Below, piece after piece: positions 17,065-25,073 of a DNA stretch of 64,000 nt. Numbering within the stretch: the stretch's first letter is position 1; each line of letters begins with the position of its first letter. Source of the stretch: Rhodococcus coprophilus NBRC 100603. Its GTDB lineage: Bacteria; Actinomycetota; Actinomycetes; Mycobacteriales; Mycobacteriaceae. The stretch covers positions 124,001 to 188,000 of the forward strand of contig NZ_BDAM01000009.1 in assembly GCF_001895045.1 (NCBI RefSeq). Reading direction: 5' to 3'. A program made the translations under genes and the position numbers. The notes beneath the pieces were generated by a model that was given only the letters and a program-made list of their open reading frames with translations, did no database searches and was not told the DNA's origin.

Positions 17065-17334
17065 TCATTGGACAATCGGTGCTGGGACGGGTGCGTCGTC
17101 GTACACGTCGAGCACACCCGACGCCGCCGCACGAGTGATGGTCTCCGCGAGCCGGGAGCACGCCATGAGCGGCGCGCCCGGACGCCCGTCGCGGCCGGCG
17201 CCGTCCTGCACCTGAGGACAGCGCCTGCGCGCGTCGGCATTCCACTGGATGGAGGTGTGCTCCCAGCTGTTCTTCTGAACCAGCACCTGCGCCGAACATT
17301 CGACGCATCGCAGCGGTTCCATCCGGTTCTCCAT
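17065..17334 (-). CDS. Small KshA-associated cysteine protein, probable metal binder (set 1 copy)
   Basis: An 89-residue protein of no family I can name. It has CVEC at residues 10-13, VLVQKNSWEHTSIQW at 17-31, a further CP near 39 and a C-terminal CSRLAETITRAAASG. The same Cys spacing and the words VLV-x-KNS-x2-HTS-x-QW recur in the 120-residue protein after the other kshA at 62.8 kb. Its ATG lies 11 bases from the kshA stop, with GGAG between, so it is co-translated with kshA. From memory, M. tuberculosis also has an uncharacterised gene (Rv3527) after kshA. A CxxC...C...C zinc or iron site is plausible, with a possible role in KshA maturation or electron transfer. Confidence 0.75.
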   Translation of the reverse strand: MENRMEPLRCVECSAQVLVQKNSWEHTSIQWNADARRRCPQVQDGAGRDGRPGAPLMACSRLAETITRAAASGVLDVYDDAPVPAPIVQ

Positions 17335-17345
17335 CGTCGCTACTC

Positions 17346-18506
17346 CTACCCCGCGCTGGTGGGTTGTTCCTCGAGGGCCTTGCGCGCGATGTTGGCTTCG
17401 ACTTCCTTCATCCACGCTGCGACCGGGCGGGCGGTGTCCATCTCGAACTCGAACCGGTCGGTCATCTCCGGCTTCACCTCGTCCACGTCGACGTAGAACT
17501 GCTCGTACCAGCGGCGAAGCTGGTACACCGGGCCGTCCTCCTCGCAGAGCAGAGGATTGTCGATGCGGGTCTTGTTGCGCCAGATCTCGATGTCCTGCTC
17601 GAAGCCCTTGGCGATGAAGTTGCCGAACTGCTGCGCGACCTGCAGCGCCTGCTCGCCCTCGAAACGATCGGACTTCTTGACGATCATCCCGTACATCAGC
17701 ACGAACTTGTTCTGAGAGACCGGGTAGTGGCAGTTGATGAGCGTCGACTCGATGTCGTAGCCCTCGTACTCGTAGACCAGGTCGTCGATCATGAACGACG
17801 GGCCGAAGTAGCTCGCATCCGAGCGGCTGCCGAGCATCCGCGGCTGGCCCTCCGCATGGGGACGGGCGTCCTCGCGGGCCCTGCCGCGCATGAACTGGCT
17901 GGCCACATGTCCTTCGAAGACGTTCTTGAAGTACGTCGGGAAGGAGTAGTGCACGTAGAAGAAGTGCGCCATGTCGACGATGTTGTCGATGAGTTCACGG
18001 CAGTTGGTGTCGACTTCGGTCCGATACCAGACCCAGTCGGTCCACTCGTCGCTCAGCGCACCTTCGATCCGGGGGATCGTGATGTCCGCCGGCGGCGGGT
18101 TGCCCTGCGGATCGTTCCACACGAACAGCAGACCGTCCTGCTGGAGCGTGTGCCATGCGCGAGTCTTGGCGATGGGCGGCACACGGCGGGCGTACGGGAT
18201 GTTGGTGCAGCGGCCGTTGCCACCCCAGCGCCAGTCGTGGAACGGGCACGCGACCTCGTCGCCCTTGACGGTGCCCTGGCTCAGATCGCCACCCATGTGG
18301 CGGCAGTAGCCGTCAAGGATCTTGAGGTCGCCTGCCGTGTCCGCCCAGACGACGAGCTTGGTGCCGAAGGCCTCGACCGAGTGCGGTTTTCCGTCCTTGA
18401 AGGACTCTGCGAGGCCGAGGCAGTGCCAGCCACGCGCGAAACGGGTGGGTGCGGTACCCGCGACGATCTCGCGGACCTCGGAGTTGTCGGAAGTGCCCAG
18501 GCTCAC
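17346..18506 (-). CDS. kshA: KshA, Rieske oxygenase of 3-ketosteroid 9-alpha-hydroxylase (set 1 paralogue)
   Basis: A 386-residue Rieske non-haem iron oxygenase. The [2Fe-2S] ligands are Cys68, His70 (CRHMGG) and Cys87, His90 (CPFHDW). The mononuclear iron region is NIVDMAHFFYVHYS, with Asn175, Asp178, His181 and His186. The start is a GTG with AAAGGA upstream. With KshB it hydroxylates C9 of 3-ketosteroids. Compared with the copy at 61.6 kb it differs in the residue 195-225 region (RGRAREDARPHAEG), a part of the substrate-entry lid, consistent with a different substrate range. A partial set 1 palindrome lies 64 bp upstream. Confidence 0.9.
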   Translation of the reverse strand: MSLGTSDNSEVREIVAGTAPTRFARGWHCLGLAESFKDGKPHSVEAFGTKLVVWADTAGDLKILDGYCRHMGGDLSQGTVKGDEVACPFHDWRWGGNGRCTNIPYARRVPPIAKTRAWHTLQQDGLLFVWNDPQGNPPPADITIPRIEGALSDEWTDWVWYRTEVDTNCRELIDNIVDMAHFFYVHYSFPTYFKNVFEGHVASQFMRGRAREDARPHAEGQPRMLGSRSDASYFGPSFMIDDLVYEYEGYDIESTLINCHYPVSQNKFVLMYGMIVKKSDRFEGEQALQVAQQFGNFIAKGFEQDIEIWRNKTRIDNPLLCEEDGPVYQLRRWYEQFYVDVDEVKPEMTDRFEFEMDTARPVAAWMKEVEANIARKALEEQPTSAG

Positions 18507-18569
18507 GGTCGTCCGTCCTTTCGGGAGGATTGAGAAGTGGAGGATTCACCGGCGGAATATCGGCAGGCT

Positions 18570-18584
18570 TTGTGCCGGTCGGGA
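18570..18584. promoter_or_regulatory. Set 1 half-palindrome before kshA
   Basis: TTGTGCCGGTCGGGA matches 11 of 15 positions of TCCCGCTGGTCGGGA; the right half GGTCGGGAT is intact. It lies 64 bp before the kshA GTG and after the isomerase gene, so kshA probably has its own promoter. Confidence 0.45.
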
Positions 18585-18657
18585 TCTCGCCACGCTGTTG
18601 ATCCTGACGCTAGGTGATCACCGTCACGCCGAACCCGGTCGTCTCACTAGGCGAGAC

Positions 18658-19035
18658 TCACGAATCAGAGGCGTCGGGTGCCGACCAGAACGCGCGCATC
18701 GACGTGATCCGGCCGTCGTCGTCGAAGGTCATGACGTCGATCGGTTCGAAGACGTACTCGGTCCCGGCAACCTCGGAGGTGACCCGGAAATGGAAGGCTG
18801 CCTCGTTGCCCGCGATCTTCAGGGTCAACAGTTCCGTCTTGTTGCGGGAGCTCTCGAGCGCTGCGTACAGCGGGAGGATCTCCTCGCGGCCTTTGCGTAC
18901 GTCGCTGCCGACCGGATCCTCCACGGTTGCGGTGTCGGTGTACAGGTCCGCTATACCGGCCGCCGACGACGCCTCGATCCGCCGCAGGTATTCCGTGACG
19001 GTCGTGCGAATACGGTCGGGCGTGGGAGTGCTCAT
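18658..19035 (-). CDS. ksi: Steroid delta-5-3-ketosteroid isomerase (KSI)
   Basis: A 125-residue SnoaL/NTF2-fold protein that aligns over its length with the Comamonas and Pseudomonas ketosteroid isomerases. The three catalytic residues are kept: Tyr16 (TVTEYLRRIE), general base Asp40 (ATVEDPVGSD) and Asp100 (EPIDVMTF). It shifts the delta-5 double bond of 3-oxo-delta-5-steroids to delta-4. ATG lies 8 bases after the FadD17-like stop in the same direction, so the ligase and isomerase are one unit. A dedicated KSI is unexpected here because actinobacteria usually couple oxidation and isomerisation in one enzyme. Confidence 0.85.
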   Translation of the reverse strand: MSTPTPDRIRTTVTEYLRRIEASSAAGIADLYTDTATVEDPVGSDVRKGREEILPLYAALESSRNKTELLTLKIAGNEAAFHFRVTSEVAGTEYVFEPIDVMTFDDDGRITSMRAFWSAPDASDS

Positions 19036-19043
19036 CGTGGGGT

Positions 19044-20723
19044 TCAGCCGATCTTTGCGGGAGCGGGAGCGGGAAGCAGTGCGGCCCTGCCGTGGGCTGC
19101 GAACTCGGCCTCGAGGCGCGCACGCGCTTCGTCGTCGAGCAGGACGTATTCGGGCGTACGCCCGACACGCACGTACACGGTGTCGTCGGTGTTCCAGGCC
19201 GCGGCGCGCAACGGGGCCTTGTCGACCTTGTTGCTGCCGGTCAGCGGTATCCGTTCGGTCAGCCGGACGAAGCGCGGCCACCACTTGTCGCCCATGTCCG
19301 GCTGTTCGGCGAGAAATGCGCCGAAGGCAACAGGATCGAAGGTCGCACCCGGCTCGAGTTCCACGGTGCACATCACCTGGTCCCCGGTCGCGGGGTCCGG
19401 CACGGCGAAGACCGGTGCAGAAAGGATTCCGGGGCAGCGGTGCAGCACCCGTTCGACCGGGGCAGCCGAGAAGTTCTCGCTGTCGACCCGCAGCCAGTCG
19501 GAGGACCGGCCGGCGAAGTAGAAGAACCCGTCGGCGTCGCGGTAACCGAGATCGCCCGACCAGAAGTCGTTTCCTCTGATCCGGTCCGCCATCGCCCCGG
19601 GGTTCTTGTAGTAACCCTCGAAGGTGTGGGCGGTGTTCCGCGCGACGATCTCACCGACGGCCTCCCCGTTGACGAGGCGCCCGGTCTCGTCGAACCGCGC
19701 CGGCGGGCATTCCTCGCCGGTGGTCTCGTCGAGGATCCGCACATCGACACCGCCCACCGCGACGCCGAGTGAACCGGTCGGAGTGTCCGGCGTGCGGTTG
19801 ATCCGGAAGACTCCCTCGCTCGAGCCGTAGCCCTCGATGACCGTGCAGCCGAACCGCTCGGAGAAGCGTGCGACGTCGACCTCGGACGCTTCGGTGCCGA
19901 ACGCCACCTCGAGCGTCCCGGTCCGGTCACGTGGGTCCTCGGGGCGACTGAGGACGTAGGCGAGCGCCCGTCCCACGTAGTTGACGAAGGTCGCGCCGTA
20001 CCGATGGATGTCGTCGGCGAACCGGCTCGCGGAGAACTTCCGGATCATGCTCACGGTCGCGCCGACGCTCATCGCGGTGCCGAGGTTGAGCATGAGGGCG
20101 TTGCCGTGGAACAGCGGCATGCACAGGTAGGCGACCGAGTCGCGGCGCATTCGCGTCCGCTCCGCGAGCGGACCGAACAGTCGTGCCAGACGTCCCTGAC
20201 TGACGATGACGGCCTTGGGTGCGCCGGTGGATCCCGAACTGAAGAGCAGGAGCGCGATGTCCTCTGCGGAGGGTGACGTGTCGGGCAGCGCGGACCCTCG
20301 GAAGGGTTCCAGGAACTCGCTGTAACCGGGGGCATCGATGTCGAGAATCTTGTCGGCGGCCAGTCCGTGGTCGGTGCCCTGCACCAGGTGCGCGAGACGG
20401 GACTCGGTGATGATCAGGTCCACGTCGGCGTGCCGCACGTCCCGTGCGATCTCCGGTCCGCTGCGGCTGGCGTTGATTCCCACGACGACGGCGCCCGCGA
20501 GGGCACCGGCGCCGATCCAGAACACGAAGTCGGGAACGTTCTCGAGAAGAACGCCGATGTGGCGTTGCCGGTCGGCGGGCTGGGGCACGGCCGAGACGAG
20601 CGCTGCCGCACGGTCGGCGCTCTCCTGCACGACCTCGCCCCAGGTCCACTGCTGGTTCTCGAAGCGCAGGCCAACCTTGGCGTCGCCGCGGCGAGCCCGC
20701 ACTACTTCGGCGAACGTGTCCAA
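19044..20723 (-). CDS. FadD17-like steroid acyl-CoA ligase
   Basis: A 559-residue class I adenylate-forming enzyme. The P-loop LLLFSSGSTGAPKAV is near residue 160, GYGSSEG carries the A5 motif, and DLGYRDADGFFYFAGRSSDW the A7/A8 region. The C-terminal lysine lies in GSNKVDKAPL. Similarity to M. tuberculosis FadD17 runs the full length (for example PLFHGNALMLNLG, FSASRFADDIHRYGATFVNY). FadD17 activates steroid acids with a C3/C5 side chain. The start is TTG: GGAGG lies 7 bases before it, whereas the nearby ATG is out of frame. It is followed at 8 bases by the ketosteroid isomerase. Confidence 0.85.
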   Translation of the reverse strand: MDTFAEVVRARRGDAKVGLRFENQQWTWGEVVQESADRAAALVSAVPQPADRQRHIGVLLENVPDFVFWIGAGALAGAVVVGINASRSGPEIARDVRHADVDLIITESRLAHLVQGTDHGLAADKILDIDAPGYSEFLEPFRGSALPDTSPSAEDIALLLFSSGSTGAPKAVIVSQGRLARLFGPLAERTRMRRDSVAYLCMPLFHGNALMLNLGTAMSVGATVSMIRKFSASRFADDIHRYGATFVNYVGRALAYVLSRPEDPRDRTGTLEVAFGTEASEVDVARFSERFGCTVIEGYGSSEGVFRINRTPDTPTGSLGVAVGGVDVRILDETTGEECPPARFDETGRLVNGEAVGEIVARNTAHTFEGYYKNPGAMADRIRGNDFWSGDLGYRDADGFFYFAGRSSDWLRVDSENFSAAPVERVLHRCPGILSAPVFAVPDPATGDQVMCTVELEPGATFDPVAFGAFLAEQPDMGDKWWPRFVRLTERIPLTGSNKVDKAPLRAAAWNTDDTVYVRVGRTPEYVLLDDEARARLEAEFAAHGRAALLPAPAPAKIG

Positions 20724-20737
20724 CTCATACCTCCAGA

Positions 20738-20762
20738 TAGTGACCAGCCGGTTAGTGACCAG
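20738..20762. repeat. 10-bp direct repeat in the leader of the FadD17-like gene
   Basis: TAGTGACCAG occurs at 20738-20747 and again at 20753-20762, 15 bp start to start, ending 15 bases before the TTG start. On the gene strand each unit reads CTGGTCACTA, and its CTGGTC part equals the centre of the set 1 palindrome. Confidence 0.5.
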
Positions 20763-20820
20763 ATGAGGACGTCACAGACGGTTCGATCACAACAGACGAC
20801 TGTGGTCGGCCGAGTCACAT

Positions 20821-20835
20821 TCCCGACCAGCGGGA
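20821..20835. promoter_or_regulatory. Set 1 palindrome before FadD17-like gene
   Basis: TCCCGACCAGCGGGA is the exact reverse complement of the 15-mer at 6387-6401. It lies in the 125-bp gap between the MaoC stop and the ligase start, 98 bp upstream of the start. Confidence 0.7.
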
Positions 20836-20848
20836 GCGAAGAGACCTG

Positions 20849-21682
20849 CTATCGCTCGGCGAACACGGCGTGGCCGCCCGAGAGAACTGCACCGGCGTCG
20901 GTGGCCACGTCGAACCGGACGTCGCCGGCACCGCCCCACGCACGGATTTCCGCAACGTCCCCGGGAAAGACGGGAGCGGCGAACCGGCCGGACAACGCGG
21001 TCAGATCGGCCGGGTGTGCGCCGAGCATCCGCGCGAGCGGCAGGGTGGTCGCCGCGAGCGTGCAGAGCCCGTGCAGGATCGGCCGCGGCTGCCCGATGCG
21101 GGCGGCGGCCTCCGGGTCGATGTGGATGTGGTGCCGGTCGCCGGTGAGCCGGTAGAGAACGGCCTGCTCGGCGTGGGTGGCCAGAGTGCCGGCCGAGTCG
21201 GGTTCACCGTCCGGGTGGCCGGGCGCCGAAGGCCCTCGCTCCCCACCGAATCCCCCCGCTCCGGGCGCGAACAGCGACCAGGTGGCGACGAAGAACTCAC
21301 TCTCGACGACGACCTCGAACACTGCGGCGCGGCCCTTGTCCCAGACTTCTCCGACGCGGGCGTTCATCGTGATGCTGCCCGAACGCGGCAGCGGTGCCCG
21401 GACCTCGAGGCTCTGGGAACCGTGGAGCGCGGTCTTCGTGTCGAACGCGCCGAGGGCACCGAGGGCGTCGGGCGCCCACTGGGCCAGGGTCAGAGCGAAC
21501 GTCGGCAGGACGCGCAGACGCTCCTCGAACACGAGGTCGAGGTCTGTGGCGCGGGCGCCGACCGCCAGCGCGTACAGGATCGCGTCGCGCTCGTCGTAGG
21601 CGACCGTACGGGTACCGAGGTCGGCACCTCGCCAGGTCGCCGGCGTCGTCGTATCGGTCGTGGTTACGGCGTCTGTGGGCAT
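20849..21682 (-). CDS. MaoC-type double-hotdog enoyl-CoA hydratase
   Basis: A 277-residue MaoC-family hydratase. The hydratase-2 motif YRLTGDRHHIHIDPEAAARIG lies near residue 180 (Asp and the second-shell His of the D-x4-H pair), followed by PILHGLCTLA. The N-terminal half is a degenerate hotdog, as in the two-domain eukaryote-like hydratases. Such enzymes hydrate the 24-enoyl or 22-enoyl-CoA of steroid side chains (ChsH3-like). It lies upstream of the FadD17-like gene and divergent to another CoA ligase, consistent with side-chain beta-oxidation of the set 1 substrate. Confidence 0.82.
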   Translation of the reverse strand: MPTDAVTTTDTTTPATWRGADLGTRTVAYDERDAILYALAVGARATDLDLVFEERLRVLPTFALTLAQWAPDALGALGAFDTKTALHGSQSLEVRAPLPRSGSITMNARVGEVWDKGRAAVFEVVVESEFFVATWSLFAPGAGGFGGERGPSAPGHPDGEPDSAGTLATHAEQAVLYRLTGDRHHIHIDPEAAARIGQPRPILHGLCTLAATTLPLARMLGAHPADLTALSGRFAAPVFPGDVAEIRAWGGAGDVRFDVATDAGAVLSGGHAVFAER

Positions 21683-21750
21683 CGTTTCGTGTCCTTTCCC
21701 GGGCGTGCTGTTCGCACGCTAGGCACCGCGTCGGCAGAGGTCACCAGGCA

Positions 21751-21765
21751 TCCCACTGACCGGTA
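21751..21765. promoter_or_regulatory. Set 1 palindrome in maoC/fadD divergent promoter
   Basis: TCCCACTGACCGGTA matches 11 of 15 positions of TCCCGCTGGTCGGGA and lies between the divergent MaoC and CoA ligase genes. Confidence 0.45.
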
Positions 21766-21917
21766 CATTCGAGGGTCGGGTGTACGGGCGTGAGAGATTC
21801 TTGCGATCCGCAGGCAGGAGGAGGGGAAATCGTGCAGCGTGCAGGAACACCGGGGGCTCGCCGGTCGGTGACCACCCGGCCGGGTCGTGGGTGGCGACCC
21901 CTGGCCGACGGTGCGCG

Positions 21918-23600
21918 ATGAGTATCCCGCCCGATCCCTTCCCGTTCCTGGACCAGCTCATCTCGCGGCTCACGGGGCCAGGTGGCGAATTCGAGATCGT
22001 GATGGACGAGGTCCTCGGTACCTCGATGCCGGTCATGCGTAAACGGAACCGCGCGGTGGCGGATCTGCTGTCGCAGTCGCTCGCGTGGGGTGACCGCGAA
22101 TATCTGGTCACGGCCGACCGCCGCATCACATTCGAGGAGAACGCGCGGGAGTCCTATGCCCTCGCCGCCGCGCTGCACGAGCGGTACGGCGTGCGGGCGG
22201 GCGACCGGGTTGCGATCCTGTCCGCGAACAGACCCGAGTGGGTCACGGTGTTCTGGGCGACCCAGGCTCTCGGCGCCATCACGGTGGGGCTCAACGCGTG
22301 GTGGGTGCAACCGGAACTCGAGTTCGGTATCCGCAACTCGCGTCCGCGAATCGTCTTCGTCGACAGTCCGCGTGCCGAGGCGGTCGCCGGCATCGTCTCG
22401 GGCGACACGGTGGTGCTGTCGATCGAAAGGGATCTGCCCGAACTGATCACAGAGTTCGACCGGCGCCAGCCTCCGCCTCCGCGGATCGACGAGGACGACC
22501 CGGCAGTCCTGCTGTACACCTCCGGCACGAGCGGTGATCCCAAGGGAGCCTTGCACTCCCAGCGCAACCTTCTGGCCGTCGTCGACTACCAGCGTTATAC
22601 GGAAGCGATCCAGACGATCTGGACCGGCGAGACGTACGACCGCGATGCCCCCTCCGATGCCCGCTACCTGCTGACGTCGTCGATGTTCCACATCACGAGC
22701 CTGCACAACACGATCGTGCCGAGGCTGGCGATGGGAAGCACCGTGGTCATGAACCAGGGATGGTTCGACGTCCACCGCGTTCTGGAGTTCATCGAACGCG
22801 AACAGGTGACGCATTGGATGGCCGTGCCGTCGATGGCAGCCCGCATGCTCGAAGACGAAGACCTGGACCGGTACGATCTGACATCGCTGACCCGGTTCAC
22901 CCTGTCCTCGGAGCCGTCCACCCCGGAGTTCAAACAGCGTCTGCGCAAGCAACTCCCATTCGGACTACACGCGATGGTCGACAGTTACTCCATCACCGAA
23001 TGCAGCACGTCGATCGCGGTGGCCAGCGCACAGGAACTCGAGAAGCATCCGGGCACCGTCGGCGTCCCGATCATCACCGTCAGCCTCGAGATCCGCGATC
23101 AGTACGGCGGATGGCTGCCCGACGGCCACATCGGCGAGGTGTGCGTCCGAAGTCCTTTCGTCATGCTCGGGTACTGGGACGACGAGAAGGCCACGGCCGA
23201 GGCGATCACACCCGACCGCTGGCTTCGGACCGGCGATTTCGGGGTGGTCGAAAACGGGAGGCTGCGACTGGTCGGCCGACGCGCGGATCTCATACATCAG
23301 AACGGTGAGAACATCTACCCGTCGGAAGTCGAGCGGGTTCTTTCGCAACATCCTGCCGTGCGTGAGTGCCTGGTCACGGGCACTCCGCACGCCGATTGGG
23401 GACAAGAAGTCGTCGCCGTGGTCGTGCTCGTCCCAGGGTCGACGGTCTCCGAAGAGGATCTGACGAAGTTCGCCGCGGAGCATCTCGCCTACTTCAAGGT
23501 GCCCACCCAGTGGCGCCTGACCCATAATCTGCTGCCGCGCAACTCCACCGGCAAGATCGTGCGTAAGGGCTGGCGCGGTACGCACCGTCCGGACCTGTGA
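21918..23600 (+). CDS. Acyl-CoA synthetase (steroid CoA ligase candidate)
   Basis: A 560-residue adenylate-forming ligase: P-loop [15 protein letters not shown] near residue 198, SYSITECS in the A5 position, [18 protein letters not shown] for A7/A8 and the C-terminal catalytic lysine in [12 protein letters not shown] placed the start at the ATG giving [10 protein letters not shown] because the preceding frame is unlike the family; no clear ribosome site precedes it. Context (divergent to a MaoC hydratase, end of set 1) suggests activation of a steroid acid, but the substrate is not evident. It ends in a terminator shared with a convergent thiolase. Confidence 0.8.
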   Translation: MSIPPDPFPFLDQLISRLTGPGGEFEIVMDEVLGTSMPVMRKRNRAVADLLSQSLAWGDREYLVTADRRITFEENARESYALAAALHERYGVRAGDRVAILSANRPEWVTVFWATQALGAITVGLNAWWVQPELEFGIRNSRPRIVFVDSPRAEAVAGIVSGDTVVLSIERDLPELITEFDRRQPPPPRIDEDDPAVLLYTSGTSGDPKGALHSQRNLLAVVDYQRYTEAIQTIWTGETYDRDAPSDARYLLTSSMFHITSLHNTIVPRLAMGSTVVMNQGWFDVHRVLEFIEREQVTHWMAVPSMAARMLEDEDLDRYDLTSLTRFTLSSEPSTPEFKQRLRKQLPFGLHAMVDSYSITECSTSIAVASAQELEKHPGTVGVPIITVSLEIRDQYGGWLPDGHIGEVCVRSPFVMLGYWDDEKATAEAITPDRWLRTGDFGVVENGRLRLVGRRADLIHQNGENIYPSEVERVLSQHPAVRECLVTGTPHADWGQEVVAVVVLVPGSTVSEEDLTKFAAEHLAYFKVPTQWRLTHNLLPRNSTGKIVRKGWRGTHRPDL

Positions 23601-23601
23601 C

Positions 23602-23650
23602 CGTCCGGGTGGTTCCTGCTGCGCTGCGCGCGGCGCGAACCACCCGGACG
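23602..23650. terminator. Bidirectional terminator between CoA ligase and thiolase
   Basis: A perfect 13-bp stem (CGTCCGGGTGGTT with AACCACCCGGACG) around a 23-base GC-rich loop between convergent genes. Confidence 0.75.
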
Positions 23651-23666
23651 CTCTTCCGGGACGAGG

Positions 23667-24884
23667 TCAGCTCAGGCGCTCGAGCACCATCGCCATACCC
23701 TGACCACCACCGACACACATCGTCTCCACACCGAACTGCTTGTCCTGCTCACGCAGATTGTTCAGCAGCGTGTTCGTGATCCGCGCACCCGTCATACCGA
23801 ACGGATGACCCAGCGCGATCGCACCACCGGAGACATTGAGCTTGTCCTCGTCGATCCCCAGCTCACGCGCCGAACCGAGCACCTGCACCGCGAACGCCTC
23901 GTTGATCTCGAACAGATCGATATCCGAAATTCCCATGCCGGCATTGGCCAGCGCCTTACGGGTGGCATCGATCGGACCGAGACCCATGATCTCCGGCGAC
24001 AGCCCCGACACCCCGGTCGAGACGATCCGCGCCAACGGCGTCAACCCGAGAGCCTTCGCCTTGGTGTCGGACATGATCACCAGCGCCGCCGCACCGTCGT
24101 TGAGCGGGCACGCGTTACCCGCGGTCACCGTACCGTCGGGACGGAACACCGGCTTGAGCTGGCTGACCGCCTCGTAGGTGGTGCCGGGACGCGGGCCGTC
24201 ATCGGTGGAGACGACAGTGCCGTCGGCGAGCGTGACCGGGGTGATCTCCTTCTCGAAGAACCCCGACTTGATCGCTTCCTCGGCCCGGTTGTGCGACCGC
24301 ACGCCCCACCGGTCCTGGTCTTCGCGGGAGATCCCGGTGAAGGAGGCGACGTTCTCGGCAGTCTGGCCCATTCCCAGGTACACGTCCGGGAGCAGCCCGT
24401 CCTTGCGCGGGTCGGTCCATGCGACGCCACCCTCGGCGAGCGTCGCACTGCGTGCCTGCGCGTCGTCGAACAGTGGGTTCTTGGTGTTCGGCAGGCCGTC
24501 TGCGTTGCCGGTCACGAAGCTCGACACCGACTCCACACCTGCGGAGATGAACACGTCACCCTCGCCGGCCTTGATCGCGTGCAGCGCCATGCGCGTGGTC
24601 TGCAACGACGACGAGCAGTAGCGGTTGACGGTCACGCCGGACAGGAAGTCGTAGCCCAGCTGCACCGCGATCACCCGGGCGATGTTGAAGCCGGACTGGC
24701 CCGCGGGCTGGCCGCAGCCGACCATCATGTCGTCGATCTCGGTGGGATCGAGTTCGGGGATCTTCGCGAGTGCCGCTGCGACCATCTGGGTTGCCAGGTC
24801 GTCGGGGCGGATCGACGCGAGCGATCCCTTGCGTGCACGCCCGATGGGCGATCTCACGGCCGACACGATCACTGCTTCGGTCAT
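23667..24884 (-). CDS. Thiolase (acetyl-CoA C-acyltransferase), KstR2-box promoter
   Basis: A 405-residue thiolase. The acylated Cys is in VNRYCSSSLQ near residue 90; the His and second Cys are in [26 protein letters not shown] and MCVGGGQG near the end. It is not the closest match to FadA5 or FadA6 and looks like a general FadA-type beta-ketothiolase. It is divergent to echA20 across a 189-bp promoter holding a KstR2-type operator, so it is probably part of the HIP regulon and could cleave a ring-opening product. Confidence 0.85.
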   Translation of the reverse strand: MTEAVIVSAVRSPIGRARKGSLASIRPDDLATQMVAAALAKIPELDPTEIDDMMVGCGQPAGQSGFNIARVIAVQLGYDFLSGVTVNRYCSSSLQTTRMALHAIKAGEGDVFISAGVESVSSFVTGNADGLPNTKNPLFDDAQARSATLAEGGVAWTDPRKDGLLPDVYLGMGQTAENVASFTGISREDQDRWGVRSHNRAEEAIKSGFFEKEITPVTLADGTVVSTDDGPRPGTTYEAVSQLKPVFRPDGTVTAGNACPLNDGAAALVIMSDTKAKALGLTPLARIVSTGVSGLSPEIMGLGPIDATRKALANAGMGISDIDLFEINEAFAVQVLGSARELGIDEDKLNVSGGAIALGHPFGMTGARITNTLLNNLREQDKQFGVETMCVGGGQGMAMVLERLS

Positions 24885-25030
24885 CTTCTCTCCTCGTATT
24901 CGTTTTGTAACAGGTTGGGGCCGAACGTAGTACGTCCCCAGTTCTCGGAGAAATCGCGTTTCTGCGCGAGAGCGGACCGCTCGGCGAGCGCTTCGGGCTT
25001 CTGTGCCTCGCAGGGTTCGTGTGCTAACTT

Positions 25031-25048
25031 ACCAAGCAATCGCTTGGT
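25031..25048. promoter_or_regulatory. KstR2-type operator, thiolase/echA20 promoter
   Basis: ACCAAGCAATCGCTTGGT is a palindrome with perfect 7-bp arms, 26 bp upstream of echA20. It nearly equals the site at 41214-41231. Both lie in divergent promoters of HIP genes, and kstR2 is present in the window. Confidence 0.8.
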
Positions 25049-25073
25049 TTGGTACAGACGTTAGGAACATGCC

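Noticed and set aside
23667-24884. Naming this thiolase fadA5 or fadA6
   Set aside because: The gene at 37348 matches FadA6 much better, and FadA5 words are missing here, so no symbol was given.
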